From: Diabrotica undecimpunctata
Taxonomy: Eukaryota > Arthropoda > Insecta > Coleoptera > Chrysomelidae
Reading direction: 5' to 3'
Length of the DNA stretch: 64,000 bases
Assembly (NCBI RefSeq): GCF_040954645.1
Contig: NC_092806.1
Coordinates: forward strand, 5,518,001 to 5,582,000
Position numbers and translations under genes: made by a program. Below are positions 24,297-35,769 of this stretch, in pieces. Every line of letters begins with the position of its first letter. The first letter of the stretch is position 1. The notes beneath the pieces are model-generated. The model was not told the DNA's origin. It was given only the letters and a program-made list of their open reading frames with translations, and made no database searches.

Positions 24297-24814
24297 GAAA
24301 CGGAAAACTTAAACATCACAAGTCAACATGAATAAATATGAACTTTTAAAACGAGTAAATCGGTACTCACCGAAGGGACCTCAGACGTTCAGATACAATT
24401 AGCGTCTCTTTGTAAAGACAATGAAGTCGACTTTACTTAAGTAACAAGACATTTACTTAACACAGACACTACTCAGTACTCCCCTGAGTTAGTGATAAGT
24501 TATAGTCTAAAAAAATCATTATGAAATTGACTGGCCAGTGTGAAAACTAGTGCCAATAAAACACAAAACACACACAAAACATTTTCTTCGTTGAGACTTA
24601 AAATAATGATTAATAACAATAATTATGGGAAATTTGTATGTTTATAAAAAAAATTTTTGGCATTATGCTTTATTGATAATATTTGATCTGATTATATATA
24701 CCTATATACAATCGTGCTATGCTTGGCTATTATGCCGGTCCTGGCAGCTTTGGTAGCTGTGATAAGTATACAACAATAGAGTATTTACAAGGGATTATTC
24801 AGTTTTACAGCTGT
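24297..24814. other. no gene seen
   Basis: Unassigned AT-rich sequence. Confidence 0.5.
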
Positions 24815-25015
24815 TATTAAAATAACTTTTATAATGAGACACTAAATTTCTGGATACAGTATATGTATTACTTAGGTTAATTATGCAAGGGAAGATAAAC
24901 CCAGGACGACGCAAAATATCCTGGCTAAGAAATTTGAGAGAGTGGTTCGGTTGCAGCTCATTACAATTATTTAGAAGAGCGGCCAATAATAGGAGATAGG
25001 AGAAAGAACCTGAAG
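24815..25015 (+). pseudogene. LINE 3' end with GAA-repeat tail
   Basis: Reads an IMR..K-like block, then MQGKINPGRRKISWLRNLRE, WFGCSSLQLFRRAANN and a GAAGAAGAAG tail. This is the standard C-terminal signature of the GAA-tailed LINEs in this window. It is strongly 5' truncated. Confidence 0.8.
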
Positions 25016-25184
25016 AAGAAGAAAAAAATAGAAGGCGAACTACTAGTAATGCAAAATGAGAAATTGGGACAAATAATAATGCCATAAAAATTGATATCTT
25101 GCCACTGAAAGAAACGGTTCAGAATTATGAAAACTTATAAAAAAAATCAGATCTAATAAGAAGAATAATTGAATTAGTATTCAA

Positions 25185-28131
25185 CATAACTCTGCCTGGG
25201 GGTTATCAGCGCAATGACTAGGTGGACCTAGCTCGGATAAAAGAGGAGGATTGATGGGCCAGGTTAGCATCCTACCCGTTATAAAAGAAAACAAGGCCCA
25301 AAGAACCCATATAAAGCCTTGGAACCTAGGATGACGAACCACGCAAAGAAAAGGAAAACGAAAAAGAAAAATAAGCCCACAACCAGATTAGCAACATGGA
25401 ACATTAGTTATTTCAACAACAAAGACCAAGAGATAATAGAAGAACTGATAAATAAAAACATAGACATTTCTGCAATCCAAGAAACCAAGAAGAAAGGTTT
25501 ACAATGGAGTGAAAAAAGAAGAACGACCACAAGCAGGCGCAGGTATCTCTTTCTTGTCGTTTCCTCATTGCTGAGGATCGTGATTTCCTAGAATGCGGGC
25601 TGTCAATTCTCTCCATCTCTTGCGATTTTGGGCTGCTCTCATGGACTCGGAAAACGTCTCTCCAGTGGCTTTCTGTACTTGATCTGACCATCGGATAGGT
25701 GAGCGTCCTCTGCCTCTACGTCCTTCTACGTTTCCGCACACAATTAGTCTTTCTAAGTTGTCATTGTCTCTTCTCGCAATGTGGCCAAAAAACTTTAAAA
25801 CATTTGCAAGACACTGAGAGGAGAGTCTGGTCTGAATGTTTAGCTCTTCGAGAATCGTCTGATTGGATCTGTGCTCCGTCCACGAGACGCGTAGCATTCG
25901 TCTCCAGCACCACATTTCGAATGCGTCAATCCTTTTCCTATCCTCTGATTTTATTGTCCATGTTTCGGCACCGTAACTGAAGATTGAAAAAATGAGTGTC
26001 CGTACCAGTCTCATTTTGAGTTTGTTGGATAAAGAGCGGTCCTTCCATATTTTTGACAGTCGACTCATCGCGTTCTTGGCCATCCCTATTCTTCTGCGAA
26101 TTTCCGTATGGGAGGAGGCTGCATTGCTTAAGGAAGATCCTAGATACGTGAACTCGTCTACTTTCTCGAATTGATTTAGGGCGCCTGTTGTTTGGAGGAT
26201 ATTCGCGTGGTCCACAATCATGATTTTTGTTTTCTGATTATTAATCTTGAGCCCACACTTGTTGCTTTCGGTTTCTACTCTCTTTATCCGTCTCGACATC
26301 TCCTCTTCAGATGTTGCTATCTATGATAATACCATGTTTGTCCTCTATTGCATAGTTCTTGGGTTTAAATTCTCTCGCAAGAATTTTCACTTTCCGGAAG
26401 AGGTCTTTGGTTTCATTTCGATATCCGTGATTTTCTATTTCTTGACAGATTTCAGAGATGTATTCTTGTTTGTCTTTTCGGCATCTTCGTTGAATATCTC
26501 TGGAGAGAGCTTTATATGTCTGTTGATCACAGGGGCCAACTTTAAGTTGCTTTCTTTGTTCAATCACTTTCCACGTGTTTCTGCTGATCCACGGTTTAAT
26601 GTTATTATTTATAGATGGTTGGCGACATTGGTTCACTGTTGTTACGATGGTTTCTTTAATATCTGTCCAGGCTTCATCCACACTTTGTTCTGCCTGATTG
26701 TTCTCTATTCTGGTTAGTGCTGGTTAAATTCTCTCTTTAAAGGTAGCTAATTCGGGGTCCGTTAGCCTAAAAGAACGGGGAGAAGCTTTGCGTATGTTCT
26801 TGAAACGTATTCTGTAATCAGCCATCAAGAGCTGGTGATCGCTTCCGCATTCTGCTCCTGGAAATATTTTTCCGTTGGTAATTGAAGACTTCCATCTCGA
26901 ACTGATCAGAATAAAGTCTATTTGATTTCTTGTTCTATCTCCAGGTGATTTCCAGGTATAGAGTCTACGCGGATGATGCTTGAAATGCGTGTTCATTACA
27001 GAAAATTTCCTTTGGTTGCAGAATTCTAATAGTCGGTCTCCTCGCTCATTCCTATCTCCTAGACCATATGGCCCTACAATCATCTTCATGTGGTCATCTA
27101 GATTCGTTCTTCCAAGTTTGGCATTAAAGTCGCCTAGTATCACCACTATGTCTTTGTTTGGTATTTTATCAAGTACACCTTCGAGAGCCATATAAAAGTC
27201 TTCTAGTGTTGCTTGTTCTGCCGTGGATGTCGGGGCATATATTTGTATGATGTGGAGGATGGATGTTGAGCACTTTAGTCTCATATGTATAATTCTGTCA
27301 TTAACTGCATCATATCCATTTACGTAGTTCTGGAATGTGGGTGGTATTATAATTGCAACCCCATTGATGCTCTCTGTTTGGTGGCCTGAGAAATAAATGG
27401 TATTGCCAGAGGCGCTTCGGAAATGCCCCTTACCCTTCCAGTGAGTTTCACTGATGCCAAGCATAGAAATTCGATAATCAGCCATTTCTCTCTCTATTAT
27501 ATGTAACTTTCCAGGATGTTGGATCAAACCTCGTATATATATTTTTCCATAAAAAATTACCAGGCGCAGGTATATTTATCCATAAAAAATTTAAAGACAA
27601 TATAAATAACTGCCGTTATATCTCCGAAAGAATAATACATATGAACATCACAATGGACTACCAAAAATTAAATATTATATATTATATATATCTATAGCCC
27701 CAAGGACTGCAAACTTAAGGAGGAACGAGAAGTATTCTACGTACAATTGCAAACTGGATGAAATACCTCATGAAGAACCCTTAATTCTTATCGGTGACTT
27801 TAATGCACGAATCAACAGGAAATCACCGGGGAAAATTCAATGTAGAATCGCTGTGGAACGACTCTACAAGAGAAATATACCAAAGGAGGCTAGCATAGAA
27901 GAAACAGTTGAAACAAATAGACGACATCGAAGATATAAATGCGAGCTGGGAGAAAAATAAAAACAACATTGAAGAAGCAGCAACAGAAGCTCTAGGAAAG
28001 CGCAAAATCATACTGAACAAAAGAAACAACAATACACCATGGTTCAGAAAAGAAATAAAAGAGAAATGTAAAGAGAAACGAGAGGCCTACACAACGTAGA
28101 AAACATCAAATACTCCAGAATCCCGAGCTCG
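25185..28131 (+). pseudogene. LINE 5' end with endonuclease, split by another LINE
   Basis: A 5' untranslated-like leader (CTCTGCCTGGGGGTTATCAG, about 25,191) precedes the EN start (ATWNISYFNN, DISAIQETK) up to 25,546. The EN resumes at 27,574 (IFIHKKFKDNINN, ISERIIHMNI) and reaches the catalytic block LILIGDFNARIN near 27,780. It then goes through the EN-RT linker (RKFNVESLW, STREIYQRRL, NTPWFRKEIKEKCKEKRE, then NTPESR) to about 28,130. A 13-bp duplication (CAGGCGCAGGTAT) brackets the inserted minus-strand LINE. Part of the EN after GDFNA is deleted, and stops and frameshifts are present. The next part of this element (RT N-terminus) follows in inverted orientation at 28,132-28,355. Confidence 0.8.
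25547..27560 (-). pseudogene. nested LINE: intact endonuclease, RT palm deleted
   Basis: Flanked by the perfect 13-bp repeat CAGGCGCAGGTAT (25,534-25,546 and 27,561-27,573), so both ends are known (2,014 bp). Read leftward, an open 267-residue EN frame (27,527-26,724) has SETHWKG, IIQIYAPT, ILGDFNAKLG, RNQIDFILI and GSDHQLL. A 124-residue linker (26,681-26,307) ends GIIIDSNI. A 244-residue frame (26,299-25,565) starts EEEMSRRIKR and carries GLKINNQKTKIM, EFTYLGSSL, SYGAETWTI, FGHIARRDN and RGRGRSPIRW. The RT fingers and palm, including YADD (roughly 300 residues), are missing exactly between linker and thumb, with a frameshift at the joint near 26,310. The 5' end is truncated just before the GKL..I motif. 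Open frames suggest it is fairly young. Confidence 0.9.
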
Positions 28132-28355
28132 TTGGTTATTCTGTCTGGTCCTAGTGACTTTCTATTTTGGAGTGAATTTATGGCTATCTCTACTTCCTGA
28201 AAACTTATTTCGTGTCTTAATTTAGGTACGTTATTGTGCTGATTATTATTTTCCTTTCCTTTAAACAGTTCCATCAGGTATCTTTCCCATTTGTTTGCTG
28301 GTATGTTATTGTATTCCTTCAATTCTGCCATTTCTTTCCGTTGGTTTTTTATGAA
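28132..28355 (-). pseudogene. inverted LINE segment (linker to RT N-terminus)
   Basis: Reads leftward MAELKEYNNIPANKWERYL, FKGKENN, ISFQEVEIAINSLQNRKS and LGPDRITNEL, where it meets the plus-strand LINE at the palindrome CGAGCTCG (28,124-28,131). In an intact LINE this segment would lie shortly after the plus-strand segment that ends NTPESR, so it appears to be the same element continuing in inverted orientation. Confidence 0.75.
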
Positions 28356-28440
28356 TAATATTATAATAGTAATATATAATAATAATATATTGTAATATTA
28401 TAATGATAATATATTGTATATATATATTGGATATAAAATC
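28344..28440. repeat. TA/AAT low-complexity run
   Basis: Alternating AATAATAT and TATATA blocks with no coding content. Confidence 0.8.
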
Positions 28441-28839
28441 CAAGCCAGGTAACATGCAAATCTATTTCCTTGTAAATTGAAATGTTATAAAAGATTTTTT
28501 CGCAGTGTATTTTTCTTCCAGTTCTATTTTTTTTGCATCACACGAATCCATAAAAAGTGAAAAACTCTTTACAAATTGCCCCATTATGCACCACTCATGA
28601 CGTCACACGTACCAATATGTCGTAGCATTGCGATTCGTTACCAGCTTACAAAAAGGGTTATCGTCCTCGAAAGAATAAAGCTGGAAGCTGCAGGAATAGT
28701 CCAGTAAATTAAACTCAGTTTAAACTTTCTCAGCTGGTTTTGTTGAGTGCGAAAAAGAAAATTTTCGACTGGAAAAACCGTTTGTCAGAAACATTGAAAA
28801 ATATAATTAAAGCATTAAATAAATATTTTATACTTTTAC
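28441..28839. other. no gene seen
   Basis: Unassigned AT-rich spacer. Confidence 0.4.
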
Positions 28840-29120
28840 AAGAACTGTACAAGGATATCTTTATTAGCATAGTATCAAAAGTCCGAGCAGGATGTTCGTG
28901 TGTAGAGCCTATAATAGAGAAAAAAGTAAACGCAGGAAGAAGCCTTCACCTAAGTTTCATAGATCTAATAGTATACCAGTAACAAAACTGGGAAGCAATG
29001 GAAAGAACGCATATAAGAAAAGGCCCCCAAGGGAAAAATGCCACCAAATGTAGAAAAACACAACAATAAAAATTGAGGCATTACATGGAGGTTTTGGACT
29101 GAAGTGATAACTACTGGAGA
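28840..29120 (+). pseudogene. LINE RT fragment
   Basis: Decayed RT fingers/palm blocks: EKKVNAGRSLHLSFIDL (motif 3, the FIDLxKA position), then LWEAMERTHIRKG and IKIEALHGG-like residues. Frameshifts occur between blocks and the catalytic region is not reached. Confidence 0.6.
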
Positions 29121-29171
29121 TAATATATTGGAACTAACAGTAGAACTAGGTTACATTAGTTGCTTGTTCTT

Positions 29172-29420
29172 ACATTTATACTAAAGACTTTAAAAAAACT
29201 GCTAGTAGGCACATTAAAAATCGTACATTAGTTGAAAGTCCTATAGATCAGAGGCATCATGCATATAAAGCAAGATTCTCTACGAAAACGGCAATGCACG
29301 ATCTGTCACAGAGGATCGAGTATGTCTTGAAAACCCAAGAGTTGGTGCTTTGTGCATTTGTTGGTATAGAGGGATCATTCAACAACTCCTCCTCATTCCT
29401 TGAGACCTTTTCAAGGCATG
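29172..29420 (+). pseudogene. R1/Jockey-type RT fragment
   Basis: Blocks resembling the R1/Loa-type RT fingers: KTLKKL and RHIKNRTL, then HHAYKARFSTKTAMHDLSQ, RIEYVLKTQ and FVGIEGSFNNSSF (catalytic motif 'FLDIEGAFDN', here with G for the first Asp and N for the second). It is a short dead fragment, unrelated to the other LINEs in this cluster. Confidence 0.65.
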
Positions 29421-29485
29421 ATGATACTCTAAATATTGTCTGCTTGCTGTATATATTGGCTGCGATCTTGTGTCATATGGACGGC

Positions 29486-29640
29486 TTCAAGTAAGGATTT
29501 TTTCACCAGAGTCTTCATTTGATCTTCCCATCGTGTTGATCTTTCTATTGGTCTTTGGCCGGTTGGCACAGGTTGGTTCTATGTTCTGTCTAGGACACGC
29601 GTAAAATTCTTAAGGTGAGTATCCACTATATTCCTAAATT
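29486..29640 (-). pseudogene. LINE C-terminal scrap
   Basis: The minus strand reads GQRPIERSTRWEDQMKTLVK, the Arg-rich GRP..RW-type block near LINE C-termini. Nothing else of that element is recognised nearby. Confidence 0.5.
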
Positions 29641-31045
29641 TCTTACGCTTCGCGCTACTGCAACTGCTTCAATGGATACATGCGCTCCTCTATATAAAAC
29701 ATACCGCCTCCTCGTGCGCTCCACAGTTTTCAACGAACCTTTTAGTGATCATATCTTCACCATTAGTTGTTAGTGCAGCATATAGTTTATTTCATTATCT
29801 TCTCGAATACTATAGAAGCCCTCCTCGCTTTTGTTCGCCTCCTGTGTTTTATTTTATACCAATTAATAATGCTCCAGTACCCTACCCTCCGCAATTCCAC
29901 TGTTTTTTTTGTTTTGATTTCCCTCTTCGAAATTCCGAAATAAATTTTTATTTTATTTTTGCATATTTGTCCAGATATGTCCAAACCTCTTCCGATTTCC
30001 ACCCAACCGTCTTCTTTTAAATTTTTATTTTTGAAATTCTCACCCTTGGGATCCTACAGCATAGTATAGTTTCGGTACAACACGATTAGAATTAAATATT
30101 TTCCTTCCACCACTCCATTTAACCGAGCGTGGAGCGTGATATACGCCACGTACGCACTTCGTGATATCTGGCTCGCGTCCACGAACAGACTGAGCTCGCC
30201 TTTGTGTTCGCCCAATTTACTGCCACCTATTGAAGCGCTGAGCTCAAAGCGCGCACCGTTTCACGGTCAGGGAGCGCGAACGTATCCATTATTTGGATCA
30301 GTTGCAGGAGCGCAAAACGCAAAAGGTAACATAGTGAATGCCCAGCTTTATATATACCTACATTTCGAAGGCTACAATCTTACTCCTATCGATTTTTTTG
30401 AGAGCCCGTTTCAGCTGCGTATGTAGCAATGTAAAAAATAAGGGCTGGTGAAATTTCATTCCACTCGATATAAATTTTCAACCATGTCGATATTGCAATT
30501 CTTAGAAGGAATAAAGGAAGATATTTAACGGTACTTCTTGGGGTAAGAGCCCGCTGCTACCTGCCTATCTAATGTGGATGTTATCAGAGTTAGATAGTTA
30601 GATGAGAAAAAGCTATTACCAAAGTCGGTCACAAAATCCCGTAAGCTGAAATCGCTAGCTCGCAAAATACTCGCTTCCCTTATTAATATATTTCTTGTGT
30701 AACTAAGTAGTTGGCATCGCATTATTAATCATAAATATTATCAAGCCAATAATTTATAGTAATCAGTGTTTCCTAAAACAGCAGTTATCATTTTCATATA
30801 AACACTTCATTTATTAAAACCAGCAGTGTTGCCAGTAGTTCGCTTTGAACATAGAAACGACATTCCGCTAAGCAATCCTACTTGTAATAATATGTAATAG
30901 TGAAAATAGCCACAGTGAAAAGTGTAGTGAAATATCCCATATCACAGTGTTTTCGGACATTTATCAGAAATTGCTATTTAATCTTAGCATTAAATATAAG
31001 TTGGTGTTTAATCTGTTTTTCATTCCAGCCCTTGGCTGGTGGTCC
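29641..31045. other. 1.4 kb without a recognised feature
   Basis: The stretch 30,080-30,440 is less AT-rich than average and includes several GAGCGC motifs, but has no recognisable product, terminal repeat or RNA fold that I could support. Confidence 0.4.
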
Positions 31046-31250
31046 TTCGTCCTTTAATTCTTTAAATGAGTTATTGTTCAACCAAGGGCATTGGCTAACC
31101 TGAGTCTAATATTTCTTGTTATTGTTCAGTATTTCCATGTTTTAATTAATTTAGCTGCTGCGGTTCGGGCCAATGCTAGTCTATGCTTAATTTCTGAGAA
31201 GCAATGGCCATTGTTGGTTATCAGGGTCGAATTCTTTGCTTTTTCGGCTC
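31046..31250 (-). pseudogene. LINE RT thumb fragment
   Basis: The minus strand reads STLITNNGHCFSEIKHRL, ALARTAAAKLIKTWKY and TRNIRLRLANALG. This is the segment between the YLGS motif and the YGxExWT motif of LINE RTs. It is a dead fragment with truncation on both sides. Confidence 0.65.
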
Positions 31251-31829
31251 AGCCGTTCGGTGATAGTAATCGTTCGACAACATCTCCCACAAAATTGTGA
31301 TATTACAGTTGGAACACTTAGAAAAACCACTGAGGAAATAGGCTATATACTTCCGGCCTAATTTCCAATGTAATCCTCATAACGAAAAGCTAATATCATT
31401 CTGATCATTTATAATTTTAAAGTCATGTTTGAACTGGTTGGTGGATCACAAGTATGGGGTGTTGCTGGAATTGGGGGAGGGCGAGGGGTATTCATCATCA
31501 TTCTGGCTTAACAACTCTGTGTCGGTCCTAGCCTCCTCAAGAATTTCTTTCCAGTCGTCATTTTGCGTCAAATGTAACGTCACATATTATGACACGTCTC
31601 ACGTCAAATGTAACGTTTCACATAAAATCAGGTTTTCAGTTACGTTTATTTTGAGAATGCACCTTTAAGTTTTTTTCCAAGATGTAAGATGGGGAATTTT
31701 GTCAGATAAATCGTGGTCCGCGGAACCCTGTGGTTCCGTAATGGGGCGCAGGGGTTCCGTGTCCGTTCGATAGTTAAATAAAACATTCGTAGAAAACACT
31801 CATAATTACATCTAATTACGACTTTTCGC
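31251..31829. other. no gene seen
   Basis: It contains a GTGGTCCGCGGAACCCTGTG / GCAGGGGTTCCGTG motif pair at 31,712-31,765. This may be terminal sequence of the hAT element that follows, but the matching end was not found. Confidence 0.35.
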
Positions 31830-33030
<1,201 letters not shown>

Positions 33031-33815
33031 ATGATAAATATGTTTAAAATATACAAAACAAAAGGGATCAACAAAAAAGTTCCTGTAAGCAATTCATTAT
33101 TTTAATTTAGGTAATATTAAATGTAATCGGTGCTGTTTCTATATTAAACGGGATTATCCTCTATTGCTGGACTATTATAAAGTTTGGAGCTGGGAAGTGA
33201 AAGGTACGATGAGTAGCTCGCGGAGGTTCCCGCTTGAGTATGACTAGAGAGGGATGTGGTAAGAGACAGGATGGAAATAAGCTCCAAGATGAGCCGGAGA
33301 TTATGTAAAATAGGGCGAATCCGTGCCAAATACCTGATATGACACTTTAAACAGCCGAATTGCCTCTTAAACAAATTGACAATGAGGGAAAATTCTGAAA
33401 GACGTTTATTGCTTTTCGACGGTGCCTCTCTAGAATAAACGCGACGGAATTTTGACGAAAATCATCATAAAGCGAATGCCTCCGTTTTGTGTTTCGATGA
33501 CGTATTAGGAGATTGCTTTTGTCGCTGGCTGCATGTATTATAACAAGACAAATAACCTTTATAAATCAAAGACTTCTTTTACACTGAAAGCCTCTAAACA
33601 ATATATATGATAGGCATAACAAATAAGTGACAAAAATATAAAACTTATTTTTAATTGTAATTCTAAATATTTCAAACTAGCTGTTAAAAAGCCAGAGCCA
33701 GTCTATTTTAAACCCTGTAAAGACAACTTAAACAACATGATTTTTTTTCTTTAAGTATCTGCCTTAATTTAAGTAAACTTTAGTTTTATCTATGTCTTGT
33801 TTTATATTCTTCTTC
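33031..33815. other. no gene seen
   Basis: Unassigned. A GC-richer block at 33,150-33,360 shows no recognisable motif. Confidence 0.4.
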
Positions 33816-33988
33816 CTCTTTAGCCTTTCTTTAGTAATCCAACTTTGGACATGATCCTTCGATCTTCTTGTTAATGTCATCAGCTCATCTCATTTGTGGT
33901 CTTATTTGGCAGCATGTTCTCCTGCGTCTTTTACTTCTACGTAAATTCTGGTTTTTAAGTATTCTTCTATTTTAGTGCTTTTCAAGCT
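33816..33988 (-). pseudogene. internally deleted LINE 3' scrap
   Basis: Blocks match 10,310-10,780 in order (TAGTAATCCAACTTTGGACA, CATCTCATTTGTGGTCTT, TTGGCAGCATGTTCTCCTGC, TTTTAGTGCTTTTCAAG), but with the intervening stretches missing. It is a collapsed copy of the same LINE family and abuts the pogo relic at its right end. Confidence 0.75.
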
Positions 33989-34600
33989 TTACACCCCATT
34001 TAGGATTAATGCCTTTAGCAACTGTTTCTGGAATACGTTGATAAGGATAAATAACCATAGGCACCCAAATTTTACGGTCTGCTGAAAACGTAAACATCAC
34101 AGTGACGTTTTTTTTTTGAACAGCTTTGTTCAACATAATAAACATTTTTTGAACCTTTCAAAGCAAATACTTTTACAGTAGATGGACATATTTGAAATCC
34201 TGACTCATCTCCATTAAAAATTCATGATGGATCACTTATAACTTCCTCTAGATGTTTTTCTTTAACATAGTTTTCAATATTTTTAAACCAGTTTTTGATA
34301 TCTGGTTCGGATACACAAGCACTAGCTGCCGTCACACCTCCACTTGTCCTTTTAAACACCTCTGGATGTCGCTTCAAAAATCCCTAAAAAAAAAATCAAA
34401 CGATAAATACAGATTAAAATACATTTTTTTGGTGACTTACTTTTAACCATCCATCTCCAGGTCGATTATCTTTAAAGTTATTGGGGCGCGGATTTTCGGT
34501 TAAAAATTTTTGCACGCTGCTTTTTAAATCGTTAGCCTTTTTGGGGAAACCTTTTGAAGTGGTTTCTTGTATCCATCTGGGATATTGAATGTAAAATCAA
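33989..34600 (-). pseudogene. pogo-type (DDE_1) transposase relic with an intron
   Basis: Reading leftward, exon 1 gives TTSKGFPKKANDL, a PRPNNF block and RPGDGWLK. A 57-bp intron follows, then FLKRHPEVFKRTSGGVTAA, SACVSEPDIKNWFKN, FNGDESGF (first catalytic Asp), QICPSTVKVFALKGSKNVY, TVMFTFSAD and IWVPMVIYPYQRIPETVAK. This is the CENP-B-like helix-turn-helix to DDE_1 layout of pogo/Tigger-type transposases. A TGA in the DPS-IFNGDE segment sits where CGA (Arg) would be expected, a likely CpG decay. The C-terminal half is missing at the junction with the LINE scrap. Confidence 0.8.
34384..34440 (-). other. 57-bp intron of the pogo relic
   Basis: On the minus strand: donor AAAA|GTAAGT at 34,440 and acceptor TTTTTTTAG|GGA at 34,384. 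Removal joins DGWLK to GFLKRHP in frame. Confidence 0.75.
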
Positions 34601-34673
34601 ATAATGCTATGGTTAAGATAAATTTAATAAACGTATCTAACCAGAGTATTCTCCTGCTCATATACGATTCAGC

Positions 34674-35280
34674 TGTCCAATAACTGTCAAATCGATTACT
34701 AAATTAATTTTACTGCTACCTCCAGTTAATTATACGTAAACCCGTTGAAAATTGTAGAAATATGTGGTAAGTATAGTTATCCAGTAATTGGATAGGTGTC
34801 CCATAATAGAATTCAACAAGTTTTCCGTAAATCCGAAATAAAATCCCTATTACTCTATGCGATCTACCTTAGGGACTATAAGTGCCTTTACTACACCCTT
34901 TTAAATAAAAGTACAATCTTACCTTAAAAATAACACGTAGTTTTGACTCTATGCGATCTACCTTAGGGACTATAAGTGCCTTTACTACACCCTTTTAAAT
35001 AAAAGTACAATCTTACCTTAAAAATAACACGTAGTTTTGAAAAGAAAAGTCAGAGAAGATGCTTAACACAATGCTTAAATGTCTTCACACACATAACCTA
35101 AAAATATTTACCGCCAAAATCACAGAACCCGTTAAAGGCAGAACATAGACATAAGAATGTACGTAATATAGAAACGAGTAGTGCCACCTAGTGAAATATA
35201 CTCTTGTTAGCACTTGCAGAAATCTTATAATTGTGAGTTAACACTGTAATGTCCAATAACTGTCTCGTGTCCAATAACTG
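34674..35280. repeat. repeated TGTCCAATAACTG motif upstream of the pogo relic
   Basis: Exact copies at 34,674-34,686, 35,250-35,262 and 35,268-35,280, with a degenerate inverted version near 34,779. They lie on the 5' side of the pogo relic and may be subterminal transposase-binding repeats of that element. Confidence 0.5.
34852..35039 (+). repeat. perfect 94-bp tandem duplication
   Basis: The unit starting ACTCTATGCGATCTACC at 34,852 is repeated without visible change at 34,946-35,039. Confidence 0.9.
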
Positions 35281-35767
35281 GCGTTTTACGCTATACAAAA
35301 TTATATTTGGATTTTATAATTATTTGTTTACTGTACATTTTTATTAATTAATAAAGCATTTGTTACCATTAACGGCAGAGAAAAATGTATCTACTACGAA
35401 ATATAAGGTTTAAACTTAATTAACATATGAACGTTTTGGCTTATTGCAACTCTGTACAACGCATCTCCAAATTATCGTCAAGTGCTATTATGTTTTGACG
35501 AAGCGTATCTTGAAAGCACAGTATAGCACACTTATATCTAAATATAAGTGTTGAGAATGCTTTTTGTTAGAGCACGTAAAATCTTTTATTTATACTTAAA
35601 ATAGTAATGCCTTTTTTGTAGATCTTACATTTCCTTGTATTTATTTATAGCCATTCTTCTTTTTTCTCTTTTATTTCTATTCTTATTTCTCTCTTCGAGC
35701 GTTTATATTTCGCTCTATTTTTATCTCTTGATGTTTTTCGTTCATCTTGATTACGGACTATTATTGC
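35041..35767. other. no gene seen
   Basis: AT-rich flank left of the Sailor-type element. No coding sequence was recognised. Confidence 0.5.
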
Positions 35768-35769
35768 TA

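Noticed and set aside
26247..26717. 156-residue plus-strand frame with hydrophobic runs
   Set aside because: It lies antisense to the LINE linker and thumb segments, which have clear family motifs. The hydrophobicity comes from complementing Lys/Glu-rich codons.
25185..28355. Classic twin-priming inversion
   Set aside because: Twin priming inverts the 5' part at the outer end. Here the 5' part is in sense and a following internal segment is inverted.
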